Shown here in pieces: positions 43,953 through 53,210 of a stretch of 64,000 nucleotides of DNA. The translations under genes were made by a program, and so were the position numbers. Source of the DNA: Pedobacter hartonius (GTDB lineage Bacteria; Bacteroidota; Bacteroidia; Sphingobacteriales; Sphingobacteriaceae); assembly GCF_900107535.1 (NCBI RefSeq), contig NZ_FNRA01000011.1:155494-219493 (forward strand), given 5' to 3'. The notes beneath the pieces were generated by a model, which ran no database searches, was not told the DNA's origin, and was given only the letters and a program-made list of their open reading frames with translations. Every line of letters starts with the position of its first letter. The first letter of the stretch is position 1.

Positions 43953-44201
43953 ATGAGCAATAACGACATTTTTAAAAAACTCCGCGTAGCGCTGGAGCTG
44001 AATAACGAAGATATTATCAGGATCCTTGAACTGGTGAACTTTAAAATCACTAAAAGTGAACTCGGGTCATTTTTCAGAAGTGATGACCACCCTAATTTCA
44101 AGCCCTGCGGTGATCAGATCCTGCGAAATTTCTTAAACGGATTAGTGATCTACAAAAGAGGTCCGAGACCGGAAAAAACTGAAGCTCCGAAAGCAGATTA
44201 A
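43953..44201 (+). CDS. DUF1456 (YehS-like) protein, single repeat
   Basis: This 82-aa cytoplasmic protein contains one DUF1456 unit: NNDIFKKLRVALELNNEDII at the start and KSELGSFFRSDDHPNFKPCG in the middle, ending in LRNFLNGLVIYKRGPRP. E. coli YehS has two such units in about 156 aa, so this is half-size. Function is unknown. It begins two bases after the DbpA-like helicase, and the tight spacing suggests cotranslation and perhaps a joint role in RNA work. Confidence 0.85.
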   Translation: MSNNDIFKKLRVALELNNEDIIRILELVNFKITKSELGSFFRSDDHPNFKPCGDQILRNFLNGLVIYKRGPRPEKTEAPKAD

Positions 44202-44320
44202 AAGACCATTGTTCGAAAAATTATCTTAATATTCTTAAATATTCGGCTAATTTGATAGAACAAACCGTTATACTTGTGAACGGAGGATTGAATAGCATCC
44301 CTTGATAAGGGAAATATTTT

Positions 44321-47035
44321 ATGAACACCGATGATAATAGTATTGCATGGCAAATGGTTGATTTTTTAAAATTTCCAGGAAATTTGGCTCATTTAAAATG
44401 CATAATTTTATTAAATGCCTTTTGGCTGTTCTGTTCCTTTGGGGCTGATGCACAAACCCCGCGCAAAGTAAGCGGCACGGTGATAGATTCCCTGAAGGAT
44501 ATTGTATCAGGTGCAGATGTTTTCATGATCGCAGATAAAGACACGCTGACTACGGTTACAGATAACCGTGGCAGATTTTCTTTTGGCGGCATTCAGACAG
44601 ATAATATCTCCATCCTGATCATGAGGGTAGGATTTAAGCCCTACACCATGAGCTACCAGTACAGGGAAGATCAGCTCAACCTGTTTCTCTATTCCATTAT
44701 GCTTCACCAGGAAGCTAACCTGCTTGATGAAGTGATCATCAAAGCCCGTGACAAACCGATCAGAATTAAAGCAGATACTGTTGAATACAATGCATCTTTT
44801 TACCAGATCAATGAGAACGACAGGGTGGAAGACCTGCTACGGCAACTGCCTGGAGTAGAAGTAGATGCCAACGGCAATGCTTTTACCATGGGCAAGCCCC
44901 TGCAGAAGCTGCGGGTAAATGGTGAGGATTTTTTTACAAACAATGTGAAGGACTTTATCAGGCAGCTGCCTGCCGGTATGATCGACAAGCTGCAAATCAT
45001 CAATGATTATGGTGATGAAGCTAACTTTACCGGCATGAAAAACGGAGATTCACAGAAGATGCTCAACCTGGTGACAAAAGCGGGTCAGAATAACGGTAAA
45101 TTCGGAAATATTGCTGCAAGCGGAGGAACCGATCACCGGTACGGGCTGCAGGGGAACGGCAATTTCTGGGAAGGAAGTAAGCAGATCGGCCTGAACAGTA
45201 ATTCCAATAACACCAGTAACGATGCCGGGATCAACACCAATGCGGGTGCAGGCCTGAATTACAGGGACAAGCTCTCCAGCGGGATAACGGCCAGCGCAGT
45301 GTATAACTATGCTTATATCAAAAATCTGTCGAGCCTGGATAATTCCATTGAAACCGTAAATCCTGGTGGAACGATATTCAACAAAATGAACTCCGACAGC
45401 AGGTCTACAGACAATAACAATACGATCAATTTCAATATCCAATCCATTGCTGATAAAAGTTATTTCCAGGCTTCACTCGGAGGTTCAATGGTAAAGAGGA
45501 ACAGGGACGCGAATACGATCTCAAACCAGACAGGGCTGATCATGCAGGATTTGCTGAGCAATACCCTGTCCAATTCGGAGACCCCTAACCTGAATGGCAA
45601 TTTTGTCTGGGCAAGAAGTATGCAGAAACTCGGCAGAAGTATGTCAGGCGGTGTAACGCTGTCCACAGGTATCAACCAGGTGGAAGACGATCTTGGCAAC
45701 AGGATCAGTTATTACAGTCAGGATAAGGATGTCCTGCTGAAAGACTCCCTGGTGAAACGTTTTGTGGAGACTGAAAACCGGACCAACAATGTTTCTGCAG
45801 ATTTCCGCTATAGCGAGCCATTGCGTGCCAGTCTGGATTCTGCAGTGAAACAGAACATAGATTTTGCCTATTTCTTTTCTTTTAATAAAACCAGGAATAG
45901 TTTATACACGAGGGTAAATAACAGCATTGGGAACAACACTGTTGTGGACTCACTCAGTTCCCTGTATTCTTCTTCATTTATCCTTCACCGCTTTGCAGTA
46001 AGCTACAGATACCAGTCGAAGAAGCTCAATTACAGCCTGGGGGTTACGGCTCAGCCAAGTCAGCTGACCGGACAATATGAAGGCAATGAAACCAGGATCG
46101 ATCATGTGGAGCTGAATGTTTCGCCGATCGTGAACCTCAATTATGCTTTGTCCGACTGGGATAACCTGGCCTTTGTGTATGGAGGGGCGAGTACCGCTCC
46201 CGACTTTTACCAGTTGCAGCCCGTACCAAATATCACCAATCTTCAGAATGTGATCATCGGTAATCCTAATCTCCGGTCAAGCTTTACCCATTCCGGGAAC
46301 CTGAGCTTTCAGCATACCGATGAGGATAACGGCGCAACACTGATGCTTGCTATGAATGGCTCGGTAGTGGAAGACCAGGTAGTCAGTAACGTAGTGCTGG
46401 TAAAAGACACGCTAAATAGCCTGAAACAGCAAACACATTTTGAAAATGCAAATGGTGCGTACCAGTTCGGGAGCACTTATTCTTATGCCGTGCCTTTTTC
46501 GAAAAATAAATTCAATCTGGAGCTGAGAGGTACATGGGATTATATCAATATGGTATCTTTTGCCAATAACGTGCTGAACAACAATAAGAATATTAATTTT
46601 TCACAAAGCCTAAAGCTAAGGATGAATGAACGCAGGCTTACGCTTTCCAGTTATGCCACCTATAACTATAGCAGCAACCGGTATTCTATTGCGCTCCTTG
46701 ATTTAAGGAATATAGAAACCTGGCAGTTCAATGTGAACGGGCGTCTGAATGTTGGTAAAAGCTGGGTGGTAAGTACCGATATGTCCAAGCGGGTGAATTC
46801 AGGATATACCATCGATGTGGCCGATCCTTTGCTGCTTAATTTTGCTTTGGAGAAAACCATGTTCAAGAGCAGACAGGCGACGGTCACCTTACAGGCGTAC
46901 GACCTCCTGAACCAGGGAAACAACCTGGTAAGAAGTATATCTGATAATTCGATCACCGATAGTCGGTACAATCAAATTACCAGATATTTTTTACTCAGTT
47001 TCAATTATCGTCTGCAAAAGTTCGGGCGTAAGTAA
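44321..47035 (+). CDS. TonB-receptor-like outer-membrane beta-barrel protein with regulatory-like N domain
   Basis: This large outer-membrane protein has a signal peptide ending near GADAQ, a carboxypeptidase-regulatory-like beta-sandwich (about residues 48-130, SGTVIDSLKDIVSGADVFM), a plug-like region (about 140-260, with VEDLLRQLPGVEVDANG), and a long beta-barrel to the C-terminus (SFNYRLQKFGRK). The pattern fits the OMP_b-brl_3/TonB-dependent-receptor-like group. No SusD partner is adjacent, so the substrate is open. The start is uncertain: the ATG at 44321 gives 904 aa, while a TTG at 44384 (MAHLKCIILLNAFW) gives a more typical signal peptide. It ends ten bases from the convergent ettA stop. 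Confidence 0.87.
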   Translation: MNTDDNSIAWQMVDFLKFPGNLAHLKCIILLNAFWLFCSFGADAQTPRKVSGTVIDSLKDIVSGADVFMIADKDTLTTVTDNRGRFSFGGIQTDNISILIMRVGFKPYTMSYQYREDQLNLFLYSIMLHQEANLLDEVIIKARDKPIRIKADTVEYNASFYQINENDRVEDLLRQLPGVEVDANGNAFTMGKPLQKLRVNGEDFFTNNVKDFIRQLPAGMIDKLQIINDYGDEANFTGMKNGDSQKMLNLVTKAGQNNGKFGNIAASGGTDHRYGLQGNGNFWEGSKQIGLNSNSNNTSNDAGINTNAGAGLNYRDKLSSGITASAVYNYAYIKNLSSLDNSIETVNPGGTIFNKMNSDSRSTDNNNTINFNIQSIADKSYFQASLGGSMVKRNRDANTISNQTGLIMQDLLSNTLSNSETPNLNGNFVWARSMQKLGRSMSGGVTLSTGINQVEDDLGNRISYYSQDKDVLLKDSLVKRFVETENRTNNVSADFRYSEPLRASLDSAVKQNIDFAYFFSFNKTRNSLYTRVNNSIGNNTVVDSLSSLYSSSFILHRFAVSYRYQSKKLNYSLGVTAQPSQLTGQYEGNETRIDHVELNVSPIVNLNYALSDWDNLAFVYGGASTAPDFYQLQPVPNITNLQNVIIGNPNLRSSFTHSGNLSFQHTDEDNGATLMLAMNGSVVEDQVVSNVVLVKDTLNSLKQQTHFENANGAYQFGSTYSYAVPFSKNKFNLELRGTWDYINMVSFANNVLNNNKNINFSQSLKLRMNERRLTLSSYATYNYSSNRYSIALLDLRNIETWQFNVNGRLNVGKSWVVSTDMSKRVNSGYTIDVADPLLLNFALEKTMFKSRQATVTLQAYDLLNQGNNLVRSISDNSITDSRYNQITRYFLLSFNYRLQKFGRK

Positions 47036-47045
47036 GCCCGGCTTT

Positions 47046-48725
47046 CTAAACCAGTTTTTTATAGCGGATACGGTGAGGAGTTACATCACCTAAACGTTTT
47101 TTACGGTTTTCTTCGTAATCGCTGTAGTTACCTTCAAAGAAGTACACCTGTGAATTGCCTTCGAAAGCAAGGATATGTGTACATATACGATCCAGGAACC
47201 ACCTGTCGTGACTGATCACAACGGCACAGCCGCCAAAGTTTTCCAGTGCTTCTTCCAACGCGCGCAGTGTATTCACGTCAATATCATTGGTAGGCTCATC
47301 GAGCAGCAGTACATTGGCACCTTTCTTTAAGGTAATAGCCAGGTGCACACGATTACGTTCCCCACCCGAAAGGATGTTTACTTTTTTCTGCTGATCGCCA
47401 CCATTGAAGTTGAACTTGGAAACATAGGCACGTCCGCTCACTGCTTTGTTGCCCAGCTGGATGTTATCCAGTCCGTCAGTAATATTTTCGTAAACTGTTT
47501 TATCGCCGTCCAGGTCGTTGTGCATCTGGTCTACATATCCCAGGGATACGGTTTCACCTACTCTGAATGTTCCCTCGTCCGGTGTTTCCTGTTCCGTGAT
47601 CAGGCGGAAAAGCGTTGTCTTACCTGCGCCATTGGGACCAATGATCCCCACGATACCTGCTGGTGGTAGAGAGAAACTCAGATTTTCGAAAAGGATCTTG
47701 TCGCCATATGACTTGGTGACATTGTTCGCTTCGATCACTACATTACCCAGTCTCGGGCCTGCCGGAATGAACAGCTCCAGTTTATCTTCCCTTTCTTTAG
47801 AGTCTTCCGAGGCCAGTTTATCATAATTTGATAACCTTGCTTTAGATTTTGCATGCCTCGCTTTAGGAGCCATCCGTACCCATTCCAGCTCGCGTTCCAG
47901 TGTTTTCTGGCGTTTGCTTTCTGTTTTTTCTTCCTGTGCCAGTCGCTTGGCCTTCTGGTCTAACCATGAAGAATAGTTTCCTTTCCATGGAATACCTTCA
48001 CCGCGGTCCAGTTCGAGGATCCATCCTGCTACATTATCAAGGAAGTACCTGTCGTGGGTAACGGCAATTACCGTCCCTTTATACTCTTTCAGGAATTGTT
48101 CCAGCCAGTCGATACTTTCTGCATCAAGGTGATTGGTTGGCTCATCGAGCAGGAGTACATCAGGTTCCTGTAATAAAAGTCGGCACATGGCTACGCGGCG
48201 GCGCTCACCACCCGAAAGCACACCTATTTTGGTATCAGGGTCAGGGCAGCGCAGTGCGTCCATCGCACGTTCCAGTTTGGTGTCCAGTTCCCAGGCGTTG
48301 GTTGCGTCGATCTTATCCTGAAGTTCTCCCTGTTTTGCCATCAGCTTATCCATGGCATCAGCATCTTCATATACTTCAGGCAATCCGAACTGTTCATTGA
48401 TAGCTTCATATTCTTTTAGAATAGCGGTGATCTCTGCAACGCCTTCTTCAACAACTTCACGTACTGTTTTACTCTCATCAAGTTCTGGTTCCTGTGCGAG
48501 GTAACCCACGGTGTAACCCGGTGAAAATACCACTTCGCCCTGAAAGGCTTTATCTATGCCGGCGATGATTTTTAAGACTGATGACTTTCCTGAACCATTC
48601 AGACCGATTACCCCGATTTTGGCGCCGTAGAAGAAGGACAGATATATGTTTTTTAATACTTGTTTTTGAGGAGGGTAGATCTTATTGACCCCCGCCATTG
48701 AGAAAATTATCTTTTCGTCTGCCAT
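47046..48725 (-). CDS. ettA: Energy-dependent translational throttle protein EttA (ABC-F ATPase)
   Basis: EttA binds the ribosomal E site and gates elongation according to the ATP/ADP ratio. Two ABC domains are present: Walker A GLNGSGKS (41-48) and GPNGAGKT (363-370), signatures LSGGERRR (170-177) and LSGGERNR, and Walker B LLLDEPTNHLD (191-201) and LLLDEPTND. The linker with RELEWVRMAPKARHAKSKAR (278-297) is the P-site tRNA interaction region of ABC-F proteins. There are no membrane segments. The length of 559 aa is normal. A structured leader precedes it (see 48757-48830). Confidence 0.95.
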   Translation of the reverse strand: MADEKIIFSMAGVNKIYPPQKQVLKNIYLSFFYGAKIGVIGLNGSGKSSVLKIIAGIDKAFQGEVVFSPGYTVGYLAQEPELDESKTVREVVEEGVAEITAILKEYEAINEQFGLPEVYEDADAMDKLMAKQGELQDKIDATNAWELDTKLERAMDALRCPDPDTKIGVLSGGERRRVAMCRLLLQEPDVLLLDEPTNHLDAESIDWLEQFLKEYKGTVIAVTHDRYFLDNVAGWILELDRGEGIPWKGNYSSWLDQKAKRLAQEEKTESKRQKTLERELEWVRMAPKARHAKSKARLSNYDKLASEDSKEREDKLELFIPAGPRLGNVVIEANNVTKSYGDKILFENLSFSLPPAGIVGIIGPNGAGKTTLFRLITEQETPDEGTFRVGETVSLGYVDQMHNDLDGDKTVYENITDGLDNIQLGNKAVSGRAYVSKFNFNGGDQQKKVNILSGGERNRVHLAITLKKGANVLLLDEPTNDIDVNTLRALEEALENFGGCAVVISHDRWFLDRICTHILAFEGNSQVYFFEGNYSDYEENRKKRLGDVTPHRIRYKKLV

Positions 48726-48756
48726 CGTTTTGCGTATTTTAATGCTGTTTAATAAG

Positions 48757-48830
48757 ACAGGGCAAGAAAGGGGATATGTTTTTACCTGAACCAGCTAAAA
48801 ACATCCCACAATTACATTTTCAGACCCTGT
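48757..48830 (-). ncRNA. Candidate structured 5' leader of ettA
   Basis: On the minus strand an outer stem ACAGGG (48830-48825) / CCCTGT (48762-48757) encloses an inner hairpin, GGGAT+GTTTTTA against TAAAAAC+AT+ATCCC, with a two-base bulge and a loop GCTGGTTCAGG. It lies between the promoter boxes and the ettA ATG, so it would be in the mRNA leader. The structure was found by eye; a role in ettA control is inference. Confidence 0.4.
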
Positions 48831-48838
48831 GTTTATCG

Positions 48839-48855
48839 CAAAGATAACAAAGGTA
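48839..48855 (-). promoter_or_regulatory. Two overlapping-range -7 boxes for ettA (TACCTTTG, TATCTTTG)
   Basis: Minus-strand boxes TACCTTTG (48855-48848) and TATCTTTG (48846-48839) both fit TAnnTTTG and lie about 115-130 bases before the ettA start. They would give a leader of roughly 110 bases that includes the hairpin at 48757-48830. Confidence 0.5.
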
Positions 48856-49510
48856 AGGGAGTTAGAAAGCTTTCTCAGATTTTACGTTTTTTGCGCCGAT
48901 GTTTGAAATCAGGAATCCTGTAACGCAAATGAGCTGCCGGGTTGGATATGGTGGTGTTTTATCTTTGTTATAATAAAGCTTTCAGGTATTAGATAATGAC
49001 TTTTATGAGACTCTCAGAAGTCAGATTTGTTGCGTTTTTTTCCGAAATTTATATATAGCGATAAGGAAGGCCAAACCGGTGGCGCTGTTTGGTAATTTTT
49101 TACTGTTTTTGTGATAATTATCAATTTCCATTCAAATACAGGAAAAACCGGCAGAAATCTTTCTTATGAGACTGACATTTTAGTACTTGATCAAAGTTGT
49201 AACTTACAAAATGACAGGTCGTTTTTAAGCATCAAATCATTACATTGCCGGGACAATTCTCACAAAACCTGCCGTTGTTTAAGATGTAATGTTTATTTAA
49301 GCTACCTTAGAAGTAGTTTTTATTTTTTGGAGGTGAAGAAAATTTTATTGTTATTAGTGTCAAAAGTTAGTAAGTTTAGTGAAATAACGTCAGGATCTAA
49401 ATCTTTCTTCCTTCGTATGGCGTAATTGTTGATAAAATAAATCAGATTGGTGACGCTTTTTATAACATATTTTATAGTTTAGGGCGTTCCTGTTTTTAGA
49501 AAAGGTATAT

Positions 49511-52036
49511 ATGGAAGCTAAATTTTCACCACAAGTAAAAGACGTGATTTCGTTTAGCAGGGAAGAAGCCCTGAGATTAGGTCACGATTATATAGGCGCT
49601 GAACATCTTTTGTTGGGCCTGATTCGCGAAGGCGATGGAATGGCTATCAAAATATTGAAGTCACTGGGGGTCGATACGTCTAAATTACGCCGCTCAATTG
49701 AAGAGGCAGTTAGGGGTACATCAAGTGTGACGGTTAACCTGGGAAATATCCCATTGACCAAGCAAGCCGAAAAGGTTTTAAAGATCACGTATCTTGAAGC
49801 TAAAATATTTAAAAGCGATTTGATTGGAACGGAGCATTTGCTGTTGTCCATTCTGCGCGATGATGATAACATTGCTTCCCAGATTTTGCTGCAATACAGT
49901 ATCAACTACGAAATTTTCAAACAGGAAGTTGAAGTAAACAAAAACGGTTTCAGAGATGAAACGCAGGGAAGTGCTTCAACCGGCGGTGATGATGATTACC
50001 GTGAGGAGGAAAGTTTCTCCAGTCCGAAGAAAGTTTCTGACATCAAATCAAAAACTCCGGTACTGGACAATTTTGGAAGGGATTTGACCAAGGCTGCGGA
50101 AGAAGGTCGTCTGGACCCTATTGTTGGCCGTGAAAAGGAAATAGAACGTGTTTCGCAGATCCTTTCGCGTCGTAAAAAGAACAACCCTATCCTGATTGGT
50201 GAGCCGGGTGTAGGTAAATCTGCTATTGCAGAAGGTCTTGCACTGCGTATCGTTCAGCGTAAGGTATCGAGGGTATTATTCAATAAGAGAGTGGTTACTT
50301 TAGACCTGGCTTCTTTGGTCGCAGGTACCAAATACCGTGGTCAGTTTGAAGAACGTATGAAAGCGGTCATGAATGAACTTGAAAAATCTACGGATGTGAT
50401 CCTGTTCATTGATGAGATCCATACGATTGTCGGTGCAGGCGGAGCTTCAGGCTCACTGGATGCTTCGAATATGTTTAAACCCGCCCTTGCAAGGGGAGAG
50501 ATACAATGTATCGGTGCAACAACCCTGGATGAATACCGTCAGTATATTGAGAAAGATGGGGCTTTAGACCGTCGTTTCCAAAAAGTGATGATCGAACCTG
50601 CTTCTCCTGATGAAACGATTGAGATCCTTAACCGTATCAAAGAGAAATATGAAGAGCATCACGGTGTAACGTATACAAACGAGGCTATCAACGCCTGTGT
50701 TTCACTTACTTCAAGATACATTACTGACAGGTTCCTTCCTGATAAAGCAATTGATGCTTTGGATGAGGCTGGTTCAAGAGTGCATTTAACCAATATTCAT
50801 GTTCCTGAGAACATCATTGATATCGAAACCAAGATTGAGAATATCAAAGTTGAAAAGAACAAGGTGGTTAAAAGCCAGAAATATGAAGAAGCTGCCAAGT
50901 TAAGGGATACAGAGAAAAACCTGCTGGAAGAACTTGACCGTGCCAAATCAGCATGGGAAGCAGAGACTAAAACGAAACGTTATACGGTTACCGAAGATAA
51001 TGTTGCTGAAGTGGTTTCTATGATGACCGGTATTCCTTTGCAACGTGTTGGCCAGACTGACAGTGTGAAATTGCTGAACATGCAGGAAACTGTTGCAGCA
51101 AAGATCATTGGACAGGATGATGCGATCAAAAAGTTAACAAGGGCTATCCAGCGTACAAGAGCAGGATTGAAAGATCCTAAAAAACCTATCGGTTCGTTTA
51201 TTTTCTTAGGTCCTACGGGTGTAGGTAAGACTGAATTGGCTAAGGAGCTGGCAAGGTTCATGTTTGACAGTGATGACTCGCTGATCCAGATTGATATGAG
51301 TGAGTACATGGAGAAATTTGCGGTATCCCGCTTAGTGGGAGCGCCTCCGGGATATGTAGGTTATGAAGAAGGCGGGCAGTTAACGGAGAAAGTTCGTCGT
51401 AAACCTTATGCAGTGATCCTGCTGGATGAGATTGAGAAAGCCCATCCTGATGTATTCAACATTTTGTTGCAGGTGCTTGATGAAGGTCAGCTGACTGATA
51501 GCTTAGGCCGTAAGGTTGACTTCAGAAATACGATCATCATCATGACTTCAAATATTGGTGCGCGTCAGCTGAAAGATTTCGGACAGGGTGTAGGGTTCTC
51601 TACAACTGCCAAAACCAACCAGGTAGATTCGCACTCAAGAGGAGTGATTGAAAATGCACTGAAACGTGCTTTTGCTCCTGAGTTCCTGAACCGTGTAGAT
51701 GACGTGATCGTTTTCAACTCGCTAGGTAAAGAAGAGATCTTTAAGATCATCGATATCGAATTGAAATCATTGTTCGGCAGGGTACACAGCCTGGGTTATG
51801 AGATCAAATTGACTGATGTGGCTAAAGAGTTTATAGCTGACAAAGGTTTTGACAGTAACTTCGGTGCCCGCCCGTTAAAACGTGCGATTCAGAAATATCT
51901 GGAAGATCCTATCGCTGAAGAAATCCTTAAAGGAGAGATCAACGATGGCGATACACTTGAAATTGACTACAATAAAGAAACTGATCTGATTGTAGTAGAG
52001 AACAAGAGTCCTGGTAAAAAGAAGAAAGAAGTATAA
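49511..52036 (+). CDS. clpC: ATP-dependent Clp protease ATP-binding subunit ClpC
   Basis: ClpC is a AAA+ unfoldase that feeds ClpP and works as a chaperone in protein quality control. Two Clp N repeats (about 1-145, FSPQVKDVISFSREEALRLG) are followed by AAA domain 1 (Walker A GEPGVGKS, 230-237), a middle domain with a UVR-like segment (QKYEEAAKLRD, about 455-465), and AAA domain 2 (Walker A GPTGVGKT, 567-574). The length of 841 aa is normal. No mcsA/mcsB or ctsR genes are adjacent, unlike in Bacillus. A terminator follows. Confidence 0.96.
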   Translation: MEAKFSPQVKDVISFSREEALRLGHDYIGAEHLLLGLIREGDGMAIKILKSLGVDTSKLRRSIEEAVRGTSSVTVNLGNIPLTKQAEKVLKITYLEAKIFKSDLIGTEHLLLSILRDDDNIASQILLQYSINYEIFKQEVEVNKNGFRDETQGSASTGGDDDYREEESFSSPKKVSDIKSKTPVLDNFGRDLTKAAEEGRLDPIVGREKEIERVSQILSRRKKNNPILIGEPGVGKSAIAEGLALRIVQRKVSRVLFNKRVVTLDLASLVAGTKYRGQFEERMKAVMNELEKSTDVILFIDEIHTIVGAGGASGSLDASNMFKPALARGEIQCIGATTLDEYRQYIEKDGALDRRFQKVMIEPASPDETIEILNRIKEKYEEHHGVTYTNEAINACVSLTSRYITDRFLPDKAIDALDEAGSRVHLTNIHVPENIIDIETKIENIKVEKNKVVKSQKYEEAAKLRDTEKNLLEELDRAKSAWEAETKTKRYTVTEDNVAEVVSMMTGIPLQRVGQTDSVKLLNMQETVAAKIIGQDDAIKKLTRAIQRTRAGLKDPKKPIGSFIFLGPTGVGKTELAKELARFMFDSDDSLIQIDMSEYMEKFAVSRLVGAPPGYVGYEEGGQLTEKVRRKPYAVILLDEIEKAHPDVFNILLQVLDEGQLTDSLGRKVDFRNTIIIMTSNIGARQLKDFGQGVGFSTTAKTNQVDSHSRGVIENALKRAFAPEFLNRVDDVIVFNSLGKEEIFKIIDIELKSLFGRVHSLGYEIKLTDVAKEFIADKGFDSNFGARPLKRAIQKYLEDPIAEEILKGEINDGDTLEIDYNKETDLIVVENKSPGKKKKEV

Positions 52037-52061
52037 GGATTTATTCTTATTCAAATCATTG

Positions 52062-52088
52062 GGCTGCCTGAAACAGGCAGCCTTTTTT
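52062..52088 (+). terminator. Rho-independent terminator of clpC
   Basis: GGCTGCCTG / CAGGCAGCC form a 9-bp stem with a three-base loop, followed by six T residues, 26 bases after the clpC stop. It ends just before the 3' end of the convergent PA0069-type gene. Confidence 0.92.
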
Positions 52089-52090
52089 AT

Positions 52091-53164
52091 TTACAAAAAT
52101 AGCTTTAACTGCTGTCTGGGTACAGAAAAGATCCCCGAATCAAGAGTTATAAGTGTAGTGTTCAGCTTATTCAGCCTGCAATGCAGCTGAAAGGTATCCC
52201 GTATGATCTGTGCGATGTTTCCATCGCCCCTCATCCTATTGCCAAAACGACTGTCATTCACATTTCCTCCATGGCAGGACTGTATCATATGCCATACTTT
52301 GTCAAATCTGTCCGGGAAGTTCTGTCGCAGCCAGTCCTCAAAGATTCCTCCGATGGCTCCGTTCAATCTTACGATGGTATATCCTGCACTCAAAGCACCA
52401 CAGGAAGCGATAGTTTTCAACACAGCGGGGATCTCATGGTCATTCAGACCGGGAACAATTGGAGCAACCATCACCCCGGTAGGGATGCCTGCGGCACTTA
52501 ATTCCTCCACTACCTTTAACCGCTGCTTTGCGGTGGTGGTTCTGGGTTCCATCACAAGCCTCAGCTTTTCATCCAGGCTGTTGATAGAAAGATAAACCAT
52601 GCAGAGGTTGAGTTTAGCCATCTCCTGCAGGATATCTTTATCGCGCAGGACCAGGGAGTTTTTCGTGATCATGCCAATAGGCTGTTTGTAAGCCAGGGCA
52701 ATTTCCAGCAGCTGGCGGGTAAGTTTATATTCGCGTTCTGCAGGCTGGTAACAATCTGTATTCCCGGAAAGTGATATGGTCTCTGCATTCCAGCCTTTAC
52801 GCTCCAGAAATTTTTTAAAGAGTTCGGGCGCGTCTTTTTTTACTATGATTTTCCTTTCGAAATCCAGTCCTGCACTAAATCCCCAGTATTCATGTGCATT
52901 CCTGGCATAACAGTAGGTACAACCGTGTTCACATCCCTGGTAAGGATTGAGGGAATAGGCCATGCCCACATCAGGACTGTCAACTTTGTTAACAATAGAT
53001 TTCGATGTGCCAATAATAAATGATGTTTTATGATTCTCAACTTCCCAGTCGTCAATACCTTCTGCATGTTCCTGTACATAAAAATTCGCTGCAAAACGAT
53101 TGTGCGGGTTATATTGAGCGCCCCTTCCTTTAAGGTAATTGCCTGTATTTTTATCTTCTAACAT
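52091..53164 (-). CDS. PA0069-family radical SAM protein (Rv2578c-like)
   Basis: This 357-aa radical SAM enzyme belongs to the PA0069/Rv2578c group, distantly related to spore photoproduct lyase. The N-terminus LKGRGAQYNPHNRF and the block SLNPYQGCEHGCTYCYARN are diagnostic, with cluster cysteines C78, C82 and C85. SLSGNTDCYQPAEREYKLTR also fits. The reaction is unknown. It is convergent with clpC and stands alone on its strand. Confidence 0.92.
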   Translation of the reverse strand: MLEDKNTGNYLKGRGAQYNPHNRFAANFYVQEHAEGIDDWEVENHKTSFIIGTSKSIVNKVDSPDVGMAYSLNPYQGCEHGCTYCYARNAHEYWGFSAGLDFERKIIVKKDAPELFKKFLERKGWNAETISLSGNTDCYQPAEREYKLTRQLLEIALAYKQPIGMITKNSLVLRDKDILQEMAKLNLCMVYLSINSLDEKLRLVMEPRTTTAKQRLKVVEELSAAGIPTGVMVAPIVPGLNDHEIPAVLKTIASCGALSAGYTIVRLNGAIGGIFEDWLRQNFPDRFDKVWHMIQSCHGGNVNDSRFGNRMRGDGNIAQIIRDTFQLHCRLNKLNTTLITLDSGIFSVPRQQLKLFL

Positions 53165-53210
53165 AGTTAGTTAAAATTACTAATAATATTAGTATTGTGC
53201 AATAGGGAAT

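Larger units (their letters stand above)
48726..49510. other. 785-base divergent region between ettA and clpC
   Basis: This is the largest gap of the window. Its left part holds the ettA leader hairpin and promoter boxes on the minus strand. From about 48870 to 49510 I see no gene. A 104-codon frame at 49111-49425 lacks any family trait, is rich in Ser, Leu and Cys, and is probably chance. A long clpC leader or an unrecognised small RNA is possible. Confidence 0.5.

Noticed and set aside
49111..49425. 104-codon plus-strand frame before clpC
   Set aside because: Rich in Ser, Leu and Cys with no pattern of a known family; it lies in an A+T-rich gap and looks like chance. It was kept only as a note that the gap is unexplained.
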